Assembly: GCF_019774615.1 (NCBI RefSeq)
Contig: NZ_CP081496.1
Span: forward strand, 744,001 to 808,000
DNA length: 64,000 nt
DNA from: Streptomyces sp. BHT-5-2
GTDB lineage: Bacteria > Actinomycetota > Actinomycetes > Streptomycetales > Streptomycetaceae
Reading direction: 5' to 3'
Shown here: positions 44,495 to 55,680 of the stretch, in pieces
Layout: each line of letters starts with the position of its first letter
Numbering within the stretch: position 1 is the stretch's first letter
The notes under the pieces: model-generated
Databases searched by the model: none
The model's input: only the letters and a program-made list of their open reading frames with translations
What the model was told of the DNA's origin: nothing
Position numbers and translations under genes: made by a program

Positions 44495-45289
44495 ATGTCC
44501 CAGCAGATGCAGTACCAGCCCGTCCCGGAGGGGGCGCCCGGCATGCCGACCCCCGGTCACCACCAGGCGGCCCGCAACGGCCTCGGCATCACCGCCCTGG
44601 TCCTCGGCATCATCGGCGCGCTCAGCGGCATCCCGATGGTCCTGTTCTGGCTGGCCGGCCCGCTCGGTCTGCTGTCGCTGATCTTCGGCTTCGTGGGCCT
44701 GAGCCGGGTGAAGAAGGGCCAGGCCACCAACAAGGGCGTGGCGGTGACCGGCACCGTCCTCGGCGCCCTCGCGATGATCCTGGCGGTCATCGGCGTCATC
44801 GTCACCGTGCTCGCCGTCAACAAGGCCGTCGACGAGATCAACAAGCAGGTCAACGGCTCACAGGCGCAGCCCAAGGACGGCAGCAAGGGCAACAGGAGCT
44901 ACGGTCCGGGCGCCGTGGCCACCTACCCGGACAAGGGCCTGGAGGTGAGCGTCGCCAAGCTCGCCCCGTACACCGTCGGCGACATCGCCTCCGGCCACAC
45001 CGCGGGCAACAAGGCGTACAAGGTCACCGTGCAGATCAAGAACAAGGGCAAGGCCGCCTTCAACCCGGCCCTGACCCAGATCAAGGCCAAGACCGGCGCC
45101 GACGGCCGCAAGGCGGAGCAGATCATCGACGGCAAGATCGGCATCGGCTTCGACGGCTCCATCGCCCCGGGCTCCGCCGCCACCGTGGACGTCGCCTTCG
45201 ACGCCCCGCCCACCGCCAAGGAACTCGACGTCGAGGTCGCCCCGGACATCGACATGCAGGGCGTCTTCTGGAAGCTGCCGACCAGCTGA
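44495..45289 (+). CDS. DUF4190/DUF4352-type membrane-anchored protein
   Basis: A 264-residue protein. Residues about 1-28 are cytoplasmic, followed by two TM helices with a GLSRVKKGQATNKGVAVTG turn (DUF4190, about 29-115). An extracytoplasmic immunoglobulin-like beta domain follows (about 140-264, DUF4352-like: YKVTVQIKNKGKAAFNPALTQIKAKTG). GGAAGGGG precedes ATG 44495. The family is of unknown function. It is divergent from the methylase-like gene; the gap holds a TTCACGGCGTGAA palindrome (44378-44390) and a TTGACT hexamer near 44414. Confidence 0.85.
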   Translation: MSQQMQYQPVPEGAPGMPTPGHHQAARNGLGITALVLGIIGALSGIPMVLFWLAGPLGLLSLIFGFVGLSRVKKGQATNKGVAVTGTVLGALAMILAVIGVIVTVLAVNKAVDEINKQVNGSQAQPKDGSKGNRSYGPGAVATYPDKGLEVSVAKLAPYTVGDIASGHTAGNKAYKVTVQIKNKGKAAFNPALTQIKAKTGADGRKAEQIIDGKIGIGFDGSIAPGSAATVDVAFDAPPTAKELDVEVAPDIDMQGVFWKLPTS

Positions 45290-45307
45290 CCCCACCCCAC
45301 CGCACGA

Positions 45308-45355
45308 CGGCCCCGGGCCCGGACCGCGACCACCGCGGCTCCGGGCCCGGGGCCG
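45308..45355. terminator. Hairpin terminator
   Basis: CGGCCCCGGGCCCGGA pairs with TCCGGGCCCGGGGCCG, with a GCG/CGC inner stem, 19 bases after the DUF4190 gene. Confidence 0.9.
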
Positions 45356-45374
45356 TTCCCCCTCGAGCGCGCGG

Positions 45375-45905
45375 CTACTTCGCCGTGAACCTCGCCGGCG
45401 CCTCCGTAGGGGTCCCCCCCCGCCCGGCAAAGGGGGCACCTCCCATGTCCTTGAGGCAATGGGGGAGGATCGTTCGCCAGCGCCACCCCCTTACGGGCCG
45501 GCCACTGCCGCGCGCCCGTCCGCCAGGCGTCCGACAACGCCACCACATGGTCGATGTCGACGGTGCTGCGGCCCCGTTGGTAGCGCAGCGACTTCCCGGT
45601 GTACGGGTCCTTCGGCAGCGTCCCGGACACCACCACGCACTTCTTCGCGTCCCGGAACGCGGTCCCGCGCAGATCCCGCTTGAGGATGTCGTCCCGGGTG
45701 CCGCAGCGTTGCCGTCGGTGTCCGCCCAGGCCGAACCGAAGCGGTCCCGCGCGTAACCGTCCTTCGTACCCGGCCGCTTGACGGCCAGCGAGTCCAGCGC
45801 GCTCCGGGCGCTGCCCGGCGGCACCGCCGGCACCGACGGCACTCGGGGCCGGGCGGGCGGAGGCGGCGATCCGTACCACGTGGGGCGTCCGATCCGAAAA
45901 GCGTG
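45375..45905 (-). pseudogene. Broken HNH endonuclease (GmrSD C-terminal/DUF1524-like)
   Basis: On the minus strand one frame gives KRPGTKDGYARDRFGSAWADTDGN. The next frame continues CGTRDDILKRDLRGTAF, then CVVVSGTLPKDPYTGKSLRYQRG, then the HNH core STVDIDHVVALSDAWRTGA. The two join if one G is restored near 45706-45710 (AACGCTGC for AACGGCTGC). Normal members then have about 60 more residues after ALANDP. Here that part is replaced by the dispersed repeat at 45432-45468 and unrelated sequence. The gene is thus both frameshifted and truncated. The 5' limit is uncertain. Confidence 0.8.
45432..45468. repeat. Dispersed hairpin repeat (copy 2) inside the HNH pseudogene
   Basis: On the minus strand it reads CCTCCCCCATTGCCTCAAGG followed by ACATGGGAGGTGCCCCC. 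It matches copy 1 at 6411-6441 in its CTCCCCCA, CTCAAGG/CTTGAGG and CCCCC blocks. It lies exactly where the nuclease reading frame loses homology. Confidence 0.65.
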
Positions 45906-46016
45906 GCAACAGCGTTGCGGGACAGGTGAACAAGGAGACGGGCCCGCCGGCGCAATGCCGGACGGACCCGCACCCCGGTTCGGATATCTTTTCGGAAATC
46001 GAGAGTGAGGACGCCC

Positions 46017-47501
46017 ATGGACACGGCCGCAGCAACGGCGGCGGACGGCCGCACCGGGCCCTCCCCCGGCGCCGCCGCCGACCCGTCGGCCGGGCCCGCC
46101 ACCACCGCGCCGGCGCCGTCCCGGCCCGCCGCGCTCCGGGCCGCGCTCCGCGCCCCGCGCCTCGACCCGTACTGGACCGCCGGCCTCTTCTTCGTCGCGT
46201 ACGCCGTGCTCTCGTACTGGCGCTACCGCACGATGTCCACCATCTCCTGGGACCTGGGCATCTTCGAGCAGGCGATCCGCGGCTACGCCCACCTAGGGGC
46301 GCCGACAGTCGACCTCAAGGGGCCCGGCACCAACATCCTCGGCGACCACTTCAGCCCCGTCCTGGTGCTGCTCGCCCCCCTCTACCGGCTGTTCCCCTCC
46401 CCCCTGACCCTGCTCGTCGCGCAGGCCGCGCTGTTCGCGCTCTCCGCGATACCCGTCACCCGCGCCGCCGCCCGCCACCTCGGCCGCCGGCGCGGGCTCG
46501 CCCTCGGCCTCGCCTACGGCCTGTCCTGGGGCATCCAGCGCGCCGTCGACTTCGACTTCCACGAAATAGCCTTCGCGGTCCCGCTGATCGCCTTCGCCCT
46601 CGAAGCCGCCCTGCGCGGCCGCTGGAACACCGCGGCGTGCTGGGCCGCCCCCCTCGTCCTGGTCAAGGAGGACCTCGGCGTCACCGCCGCCGCCATCGGC
46701 GCGCTCTCCCTGCTCCGCACCCGCCGCCCCGGCCCCCTGCCGCTCGCCCTCGTCGCCCTCGGCGTCACCGCCACCGCCGTCACCCTCGGCCTGGTCATCC
46801 CCGCCTTCAACGGCTCCGGCTCCTACGACTACTGGAGCAAGCTCGGCGGCCACGGCGCCGCCGCCCCCGCCATACCCGTCGACGTCGCCCTCCGCACCCT
46901 GCTGTGGACGCTGCTGCCCACCACCGGCCTGCTCGCCCTGCGCTCCCCGCTCCTCCTCGTGGCCGTGCCCACCCTCGGCTGGCGCTTCCTCTCCCACGAA
47001 CCCCACTACTGGGGCACCGACTGGCACTACAGCGCCGTCCTGATGCCCATCGTCTTCCTCGCCCTCGTCGACGCCCTGCCGCGGGCCCTCGCCTCCGCCC
47101 GGCCCTGGATGCGCTCCTACGCCCATCACCTGCCCGCCGCCGTACTGGCCGCCGCGCTCGCACTGACCACCACGCTGCCGCTGGCCCGGCTGACCGAGGC
47201 CGCCACCTACCGCACGCCCCCGGAAATACCCGCCGCCGAACGGCTGCTGGACCGGATACCCGACGGCGCGACGGTCGAGTCCGACATCCGCCCGCTCAGC
47301 CGCCTCACCGGCCGCACCCGCGTCTACTGGACCGGCGACACCGGTGGGCTGGCGCCCGGCTACATCGCGGCACAGCTCCATGACGACCACTCGGCCGAGC
47401 AGGCGCTGGCCGATGCGGAGGCCCGGCATCCGCGGTCCACGTACGTGGTGCTCGGCACCGCCGCGGACCTCGTCGTCCTCCGCCGCACCTCGGCCCGCTG
47501 A
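46017..47501 (+). CDS. DUF2079-family integral membrane protein
   Basis: A 494-residue polytopic protein with about 10 hydrophobic segments. Diagnostic pieces are YWRYRTMSTISWDLGIFEQAIRGYA, LGDHFSPVLVLLAPLYRLFPSPLTLLVAQA, and DFDFHEIAFAVPLIAFALEA. The family resembles GT-C glycosyltransferases: membrane enzymes with the active site in an outward loop (acidic D-x-G/DFHE residues here). GAGG lies eight bases before ATG 46017. Enzyme activity is inferred, not shown. Monocistronic. Confidence 0.87.
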   Translation: MDTAAATAADGRTGPSPGAAADPSAGPATTAPAPSRPAALRAALRAPRLDPYWTAGLFFVAYAVLSYWRYRTMSTISWDLGIFEQAIRGYAHLGAPTVDLKGPGTNILGDHFSPVLVLLAPLYRLFPSPLTLLVAQAALFALSAIPVTRAAARHLGRRRGLALGLAYGLSWGIQRAVDFDFHEIAFAVPLIAFALEAALRGRWNTAACWAAPLVLVKEDLGVTAAAIGALSLLRTRRPGPLPLALVALGVTATAVTLGLVIPAFNGSGSYDYWSKLGGHGAAAPAIPVDVALRTLLWTLLPTTGLLALRSPLLLVAVPTLGWRFLSHEPHYWGTDWHYSAVLMPIVFLALVDALPRALASARPWMRSYAHHLPAAVLAAALALTTTLPLARLTEAATYRTPPEIPAAERLLDRIPDGATVESDIRPLSRLTGRTRVYWTGDTGGLAPGYIAAQLHDDHSAEQALADAEARHPRSTYVVLGTAADLVVLRRTSAR

Positions 47502-47574
47502 CCGGGCCGACCGGGCCGGGACGGCCCGGAGAATTCCCGGGCCCCGCGGCCAACGGCCCGCCTAGGGTGGCGCG

Positions 47575-47949
47575 ATGACCACCCAAGCCATCGTCCTCAA
47601 CGGCGGTTCCAGCGCCGGCGTCACCTCCCTCGCCCGCGCCCTCCAGGACGTCCTCCCCCGCCCCTGGCTCACCTTCGGCGTGGACGCCTTCGTCGAGACC
47701 CTGCCGCCGGCCCTGACCTCCGCACCGGACGGCCTGGACGTGGCCCCCGACGGCACGGTCACCGTCGGCCCCGTCTTCCGCCGCCTGGAAGCCGCCTGGC
47801 GCCACGGCGTCGCCGCGATCGCCCGCACCGGCACCGGCGTCATCATCGACGACGTCTTCCTCGGCGGCGCCACCGGCCAGGAACAGTGGCGGACCGCCCT
47901 CGACGGCCTGGAGGTCCTCTGGGTCGGCGTCCGCGTAAGGCCCCTCTAG
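47575..47949 (+). pseudogene. Truncated chloramphenicol phosphotransferase-like kinase
   Basis: 124 residues. QAIVLNGGSSAGVTSLARALQDVLPRPWLTFGVDAFVETLPP through GVIIDDVFLGGATGQEQWRTALDGLEVLWVGVRV matches the first two thirds of CPT-like P-loop kinases (usually 175-200 residues). The P-loop is damaged: GSSAGVTS instead of GxSSxGKS/T, so the ATP-binding Lys is missing. It ends prematurely (RPL-stop) 14 bp before a large inverted-repeat element. Likely nonfunctional, though a short product could still be made. Confidence 0.72.
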
Positions 47950-47962
47950 GGCCGTTGCCCCC

Positions 47963-48459
47963 ACGTCGTCGGCTTTCCCGCCGTGGTGGATTTCCGCCTG
48001 CGGCGGAGGGGTGTGCGTGGGGCGGGGCCCGCCTCTGTTGTGTGGTGGGTGGCGGGTGCGGGGCCTCCGGGGTGGGTGTTCGGACTGCTGCGCTTTACGT
48101 CCGAACACCCACCCCTGCGGCCCCACACCCTCCCGTCCGACGGCGGCGATCCCCGCCCCTGGAGGGTGAAGGAAAGGTCAGGGGTGCTCGCGCATGAGCA
48201 GAGCTTCTGGTCTCGGGGCCACCACAACGGCCCCGTCTTTCCCCCACCCCACCGGGCGGGAGCCCCTTACCTACGGGAGGGTGCCTGTGGGGTGGGCCGT
48301 AGGGGGTGGGTTGTCGGACGTAAAGCGCAGCAGTCCGACAACCCACCCCCGGAGGACCACCCCACAGGCACCCGCACCCACCACCGACAAACCGGGGCGC
48401 CCCCGCCCAACAGACGCCCCGCCGCAGGCGAACCCCCACGGCGGGAAAGCCGACAACGT
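47963..48459. repeat. Nested inverted-repeat element of about 500 bp (two head-to-head copies)
   Basis: Two diverged copies in opposite orientation fill the space between the truncated kinase gene and the mfd stop. Copy A (from 47963) and copy B (to 48459, reversed) both begin GTCGGCTTTCCCGCCGTGG at the outer edge. Each contains a perfect hairpin: 17-bp arms at 48069-48085/48099-48115 and 18-bp arms at 48302-48319/48333-48350. The 13-base loops are exact reverse complements (TGCTGCGCTTTAC / GTAAAGCGCAGCA). The centre of symmetry is about 48211. The layout is like a BIME or MITE. Confidence 0.85.
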
Positions 48460-48463
48460 ACGG

Positions 48464-52075
<3,612 letters not shown>

Positions 52076-52353
52076 GAAAAGGTTCCGTCCCAGCGAGGCG
52101 AACAACGCGACCGGCCCGTCGCCCCCTCGGCAGCGCCGACGGCGCACACGGACCAGGGCTGCCCACCTTACGCCGGACCACCGACAACCGACCGCCCGAC
52201 GGCCGCGCCGCCGCCGTCCCACGCTGCGAGAAACCCCATTCCGCCGGGCCACCGCCCGTGCAAGGGTGGACCCGGAACCGTGCCGACTACACGTATACCC
52301 GTCAGCAGCGTCCTGGGAGTCGGCAGCAGCGCAGCACCGCAGGAGGGGGCCCG

Positions 52354-54060
52354 GTGAGCCGCAGCACGCAGCACAGCAACAGCACCGACCGGAACGGCAC
52401 CACGAACCAGCCACCCGACGGCCCCGCCGCCCGCCGCGGCCCCGTCGTCGCCGCCCTCATGCTCGGCATGGCGCTGGCCGCCCTCGACTCGACGATCATC
52501 GCCACCGCCGTCCCCCAGATCGTCGGCGACCTCGGCGGCTTCGCCGTCTTCTCCTGGCTCTTCTCCGGCTACCTCCTCGCCGTCACCGTCACCCTCCCCG
52601 TCTACGGCAAGCTCTCCGACACCTACGGCCGCAAGCCCATCCTCGTCACCGGCATCGCCCTCTTCCTCCTCGGCTCCCTGGCCTGCGCCGGCGCCTGGAA
52701 CATGGCCTCGCTGATCGCCTTCCGCGTCCTCCAGGGCCTGGGCGGCGGCGCCCTCCAGGGCACCGTCCAGACCATCGCCGCCGACCTCTACCCGATGAAG
52801 GAACGCCCCAAGATCCAGTCCAAGCTCTCCAGCGTCTGGGCCGCCTCCTCCGTCGCCGGCCCCGGCCTGGGCGGCCTCCTGACCAGCTACGGCGACTGGC
52901 GCTGGATCTTCCTGGTCAACCTGCCCGTCGGCGCCGTCGCGCTCTGGCTGATCCTCCGCCACTTCCACGACACCCACCGCGACCGCCCCGCCACCACCGG
53001 ACGCGCCCGCGTCGACTGGCCCGGCGCCCTCGCCGTCTTCGCCACCGGCGGCCTGCTGCTCACCGCCCTCGTCCAGGGCGGCACCGCCTGGCCCTGGCTC
53101 TCCGCCCCGTCCCTGCTCCTGCTCGCCGGCAGCGCCCTGGCCGCCGCGGCCACCGTCCTGATCGAACGCCGCGCCGCCGAGCCGATCATCCCCGGCTGGG
53201 TCTGGCGCCGCCGCACCATCTCCGCCGTCAACCTCGCCCTGGGCGCCCTGGGCCTGCTGATGGTCGCCCCGACCGTCTTCCTGCCCACCTACGCCCAGTC
53301 CGTCCTCGGCCTCGGCCCGATCGCCGCCGGCTTCGTCCTCTCCGTCATGACGCTGAGCTGGCCGATATCCGCCGCCTTCAGCAGCCGCGTCTACAACCGC
53401 GTCGGCATCCGCAACTGCGCCCTCCTCGGCATCGGCGCCGCCGCCCTCGTCCTGCTCGCCTTCCCCCTGCTCCCCTACCCCGGCGCCGCCTGGCAGCCCG
53501 CCCTGCTCATGCTCGCCCTCGGCGCCGCGCTCGGCCTCTTCCAACTCCCGCTGATCATCGGCGTCCAGTCCTCCGTCGGCTACGCCGAACGCGGCACCGC
53601 CACCGCCTCGATCCTCTTCTGCCGCCAGGTCGGCCAGTCCCTCGGCGCGGCCCTCTTCGGCGCCGTCGCCAACGCCACCCTCAACGACCGCCTCACCCAC
53701 GCCCCCGCCGCCATCCGCACCGGCCTGCCGCACGACCTCGACGCCGTCTCCCGCGCCCTCCAGCACGCCGGCGCCCTCACCGCCCGCGTCGCCGACTACC
53801 TGCGCCGCGCCGTCGACACCACCGTCGAACACGTCTACCTGGGCGCCGCGACCGCCGCCGCGCTCGCCTTCCTCACCGTCCTGCTCCTCGCCCCCCGCCG
53901 CTTCCCCGTCCACACCGACGCCGGCCCGGCCGGGGCCGAGACGGACCCCGCCCCGACCGACGCCGCACCCACCGCGCGGAACACCGCCGGACGGAGCACC
54001 GCCGGAACGGCCGACAGCGCGGACGCCCAGCCGCCGGCCGACCACCGCCCCACCGGCTGA
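52354..54060 (+). CDS. DHA2-family (14-TM) MFS drug exporter
   Basis: A 568-residue EmrB/QacA-type transporter. TM1 motif LDSTIIATAVPQIVGDLGGFAVFSWLFSGYLL, motif A GKLSDTYGRKPILVTG, and RVLQGLGGGALQGTVQTI (motif C region) are clear. Fourteen hydrophobic segments and a disordered Ala/Thr/Asp tail complete it. GTG 52354 has GGAGGGGG six bases upstream. Likely proton-driven efflux of a hydrophobic toxicant. It has no adjacent TetR regulator and lies divergent from mfd with a 278-bp gap. Confidence 0.9.
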   Translation: MSRSTQHSNSTDRNGTTNQPPDGPAARRGPVVAALMLGMALAALDSTIIATAVPQIVGDLGGFAVFSWLFSGYLLAVTVTLPVYGKLSDTYGRKPILVTGIALFLLGSLACAGAWNMASLIAFRVLQGLGGGALQGTVQTIAADLYPMKERPKIQSKLSSVWAASSVAGPGLGGLLTSYGDWRWIFLVNLPVGAVALWLILRHFHDTHRDRPATTGRARVDWPGALAVFATGGLLLTALVQGGTAWPWLSAPSLLLLAGSALAAAATVLIERRAAEPIIPGWVWRRRTISAVNLALGALGLLMVAPTVFLPTYAQSVLGLGPIAAGFVLSVMTLSWPISAAFSSRVYNRVGIRNCALLGIGAAALVLLAFPLLPYPGAAWQPALLMLALGAALGLFQLPLIIGVQSSVGYAERGTATASILFCRQVGQSLGAALFGAVANATLNDRLTHAPAAIRTGLPHDLDAVSRALQHAGALTARVADYLRRAVDTTVEHVYLGAATAAALAFLTVLLLAPRRFPVHTDAGPAGAETDPAPTDAAPTARNTAGRSTAGTADSADAQPPADHRPTG

Positions 54061-54069
54061 CCCGCCCGC

Positions 54070-55152
54070 TCACCGCCCGGTCTGCCGCCGCCCCCCGGGA
54101 CCGCCCCGGTCCACCCGCGGCAGCTCCGTCTCCACCGTCTGCTCACTGTCCGGGTCCCCCTGCGCCTCCGGCTCCCCACCGGCACCGGAAGCCGGACCGG
54201 AGGCCGCACCGGGAGCAGAACCGGAGGCCGGACCAGAGGTCGGACCGGAGGCCGGACCGGAACCGGAGAACTCCGCCGGGTCCTTCCCCGTCAACGCCGC
54301 CAGGCTGTTGCGCACATGCGTCATATGGATCCGGACCTCCTCCCGCGCCTCGTCGTGCTCCCGCACCACCCGCTCGGTGGCCCGCTCGATCCGCTCCACC
54401 TCGACCCGGGCCTGCGCCAGCAGCTCCGCCGCCTGCGCCTCGGCGTCCTCCAGCCGGTGCCGCGCCGACTCCTCGACCTCCGCCGTCAGCCGCCGCCGCT
54501 CCGCCATCACCGCCTCACCATGGGCGTCCAGCTCGGCGACCCGCTGTTCCATCTCGGTTTCCAGGCGCGCCAGTTCCCGCTCCAGGGAGTCCCACTCCTC
54601 GGTGTGCCGGGTCTCCTGGTCCTTCAGCAGCTTCTCGGCCCGGCGCCGGGTCTCCGCCAGCTCCTCCGCCGCCTCCGCCCGGACCTCCTCGGCCTCCTGG
54701 CAGGCCGTCTTCACCAGCCCCGCCGCCTCCTCGGCCGCCGCCTTCCCGGTACGCCGCGCGTCCTCCGCCGCCTCCACCCGGAGCCGCTGCGCCGCCTTGT
54801 CCGCCGCGCCCTGCACCTTCTGCGCGTACTCGGCCGCATCGTCGTGCGCCTGCTCCGCGTACCCTTCGGCCCCCGACCGCAGCCGCACCGCCTCCGACTC
54901 CGCCGTCGTCAGGATCAGCCGGGCCTGCTCACCGAGCGACTCGTACGTCTGCTCCGGCAACTGCGCCACATAGGCACGCAGTTCCGTGAGCTCGTCCTCC
55001 ATCTCGTTGCACAGGACGGTCAGCCGGGCGGCCCGCTCCCAGCAGGAGTCACGGTCGATCGAGAGCCCCTCGACGCGCCGGTCCACGTCCTCCGGGCGAT
55101 AGCCGCGCCCCCGTACGGTCTCGAATCCGTGAGGCGAAACCGAAGTACTCAT
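54070..55152 (-). CDS. DivIVA-like coiled-coil protein
   Basis: A 360-residue cytoplasmic protein. The N-terminal segment (FETVRGRGYRPEDVDRRVEGLSIDRDSCWERAARL) has the DivIVA/Wag31-like RGY-x-P-x-x-V-D pattern. A long heptad-rich coiled coil (about 45-290) follows, then a Gly/Ser/Ala/Pro-rich tail with ASGPTSGPASG-type repeats. Streptomycete relatives (often called cellulose-binding or polarisome proteins, Scy/FilP-like) act in polar growth and cell architecture. GAGAGGGG lies about eight bases before ATG 55152. It is convergent with the DHA2 exporter, with only nine bases between. Confidence 0.85.
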   Translation of the reverse strand: MSTSVSPHGFETVRGRGYRPEDVDRRVEGLSIDRDSCWERAARLTVLCNEMEDELTELRAYVAQLPEQTYESLGEQARLILTTAESEAVRLRSGAEGYAEQAHDDAAEYAQKVQGAADKAAQRLRVEAAEDARRTGKAAAEEAAGLVKTACQEAEEVRAEAAEELAETRRRAEKLLKDQETRHTEEWDSLERELARLETEMEQRVAELDAHGEAVMAERRRLTAEVEESARHRLEDAEAQAAELLAQARVEVERIERATERVVREHDEAREEVRIHMTHVRNSLAALTGKDPAEFSGSGPASGPTSGPASGSAPGAASGPASGAGGEPEAQGDPDSEQTVETELPRVDRGGPGGRRQTGR

Positions 55153-55680
55153 CCCTCAAGCCCCTCTCCCTGCGCACAGCAGTCGCGCGGACCCGTAAAC
55201 CTCCGCACAGTCCCGCGCACATCTTTCTGGATCGGCCCGAAGCGGCTCCAACACGACACTCCGCCCATTCCCTCCCCCAAGGATGCGTCATTTGCCACCA
55301 GAAGCCGGAATTGGATCTTCGCCCGCCCGAGGGTTTTGCCCACCCCGACGTTGCCGGCCCCCGTAACACCGGGGGCGGACCCGCACCACGACCCCGGCGG
55401 CCCCGCTCACCGCCACGTACACCGAGCGAGGCCGCAACCGGGGAACGGGGCATCACAAAAACCACACGAACGGCACGCCAACCACGAGGGCGTCACGAAT
55501 CCCACGAGGGCGTCACGAGCCCTACGAGCGCGCCGCCCCGCACGACCGCCCGTCATCGGGACGGCGAAAAAGCCGACGGCGCGGGGCGGCCGCGAACACA
55601 CCCCCCGCCGCCACGGCGAGCAACCCCCAACCGCCCGGGTCCGGCGGAAGGGAACCCGCCGCAACCTCAGCGTGGAACGC
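55153..55680. other. Intergenic region between DivIVA-like gene and the toxin-like island
   Basis: 528 bp. The left part, rich in A/T near 55210-55330, is the probable promoter of the DivIVA-like gene. The right part holds a 20-bp direct repeat (55481-55530), followed by the 3' end of the deaminase/SUKH gene. No gene is supported. Confidence 0.5.
55481..55530. repeat. 20-bp direct repeat (CCACGAGGGCGTCACGA)
   Basis: Two near-identical 20-bp units (55481-55500, 55501-55520) and a partial third. They are noncoding, about 150 bases downstream of the island's last gene. Confidence 0.75.
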
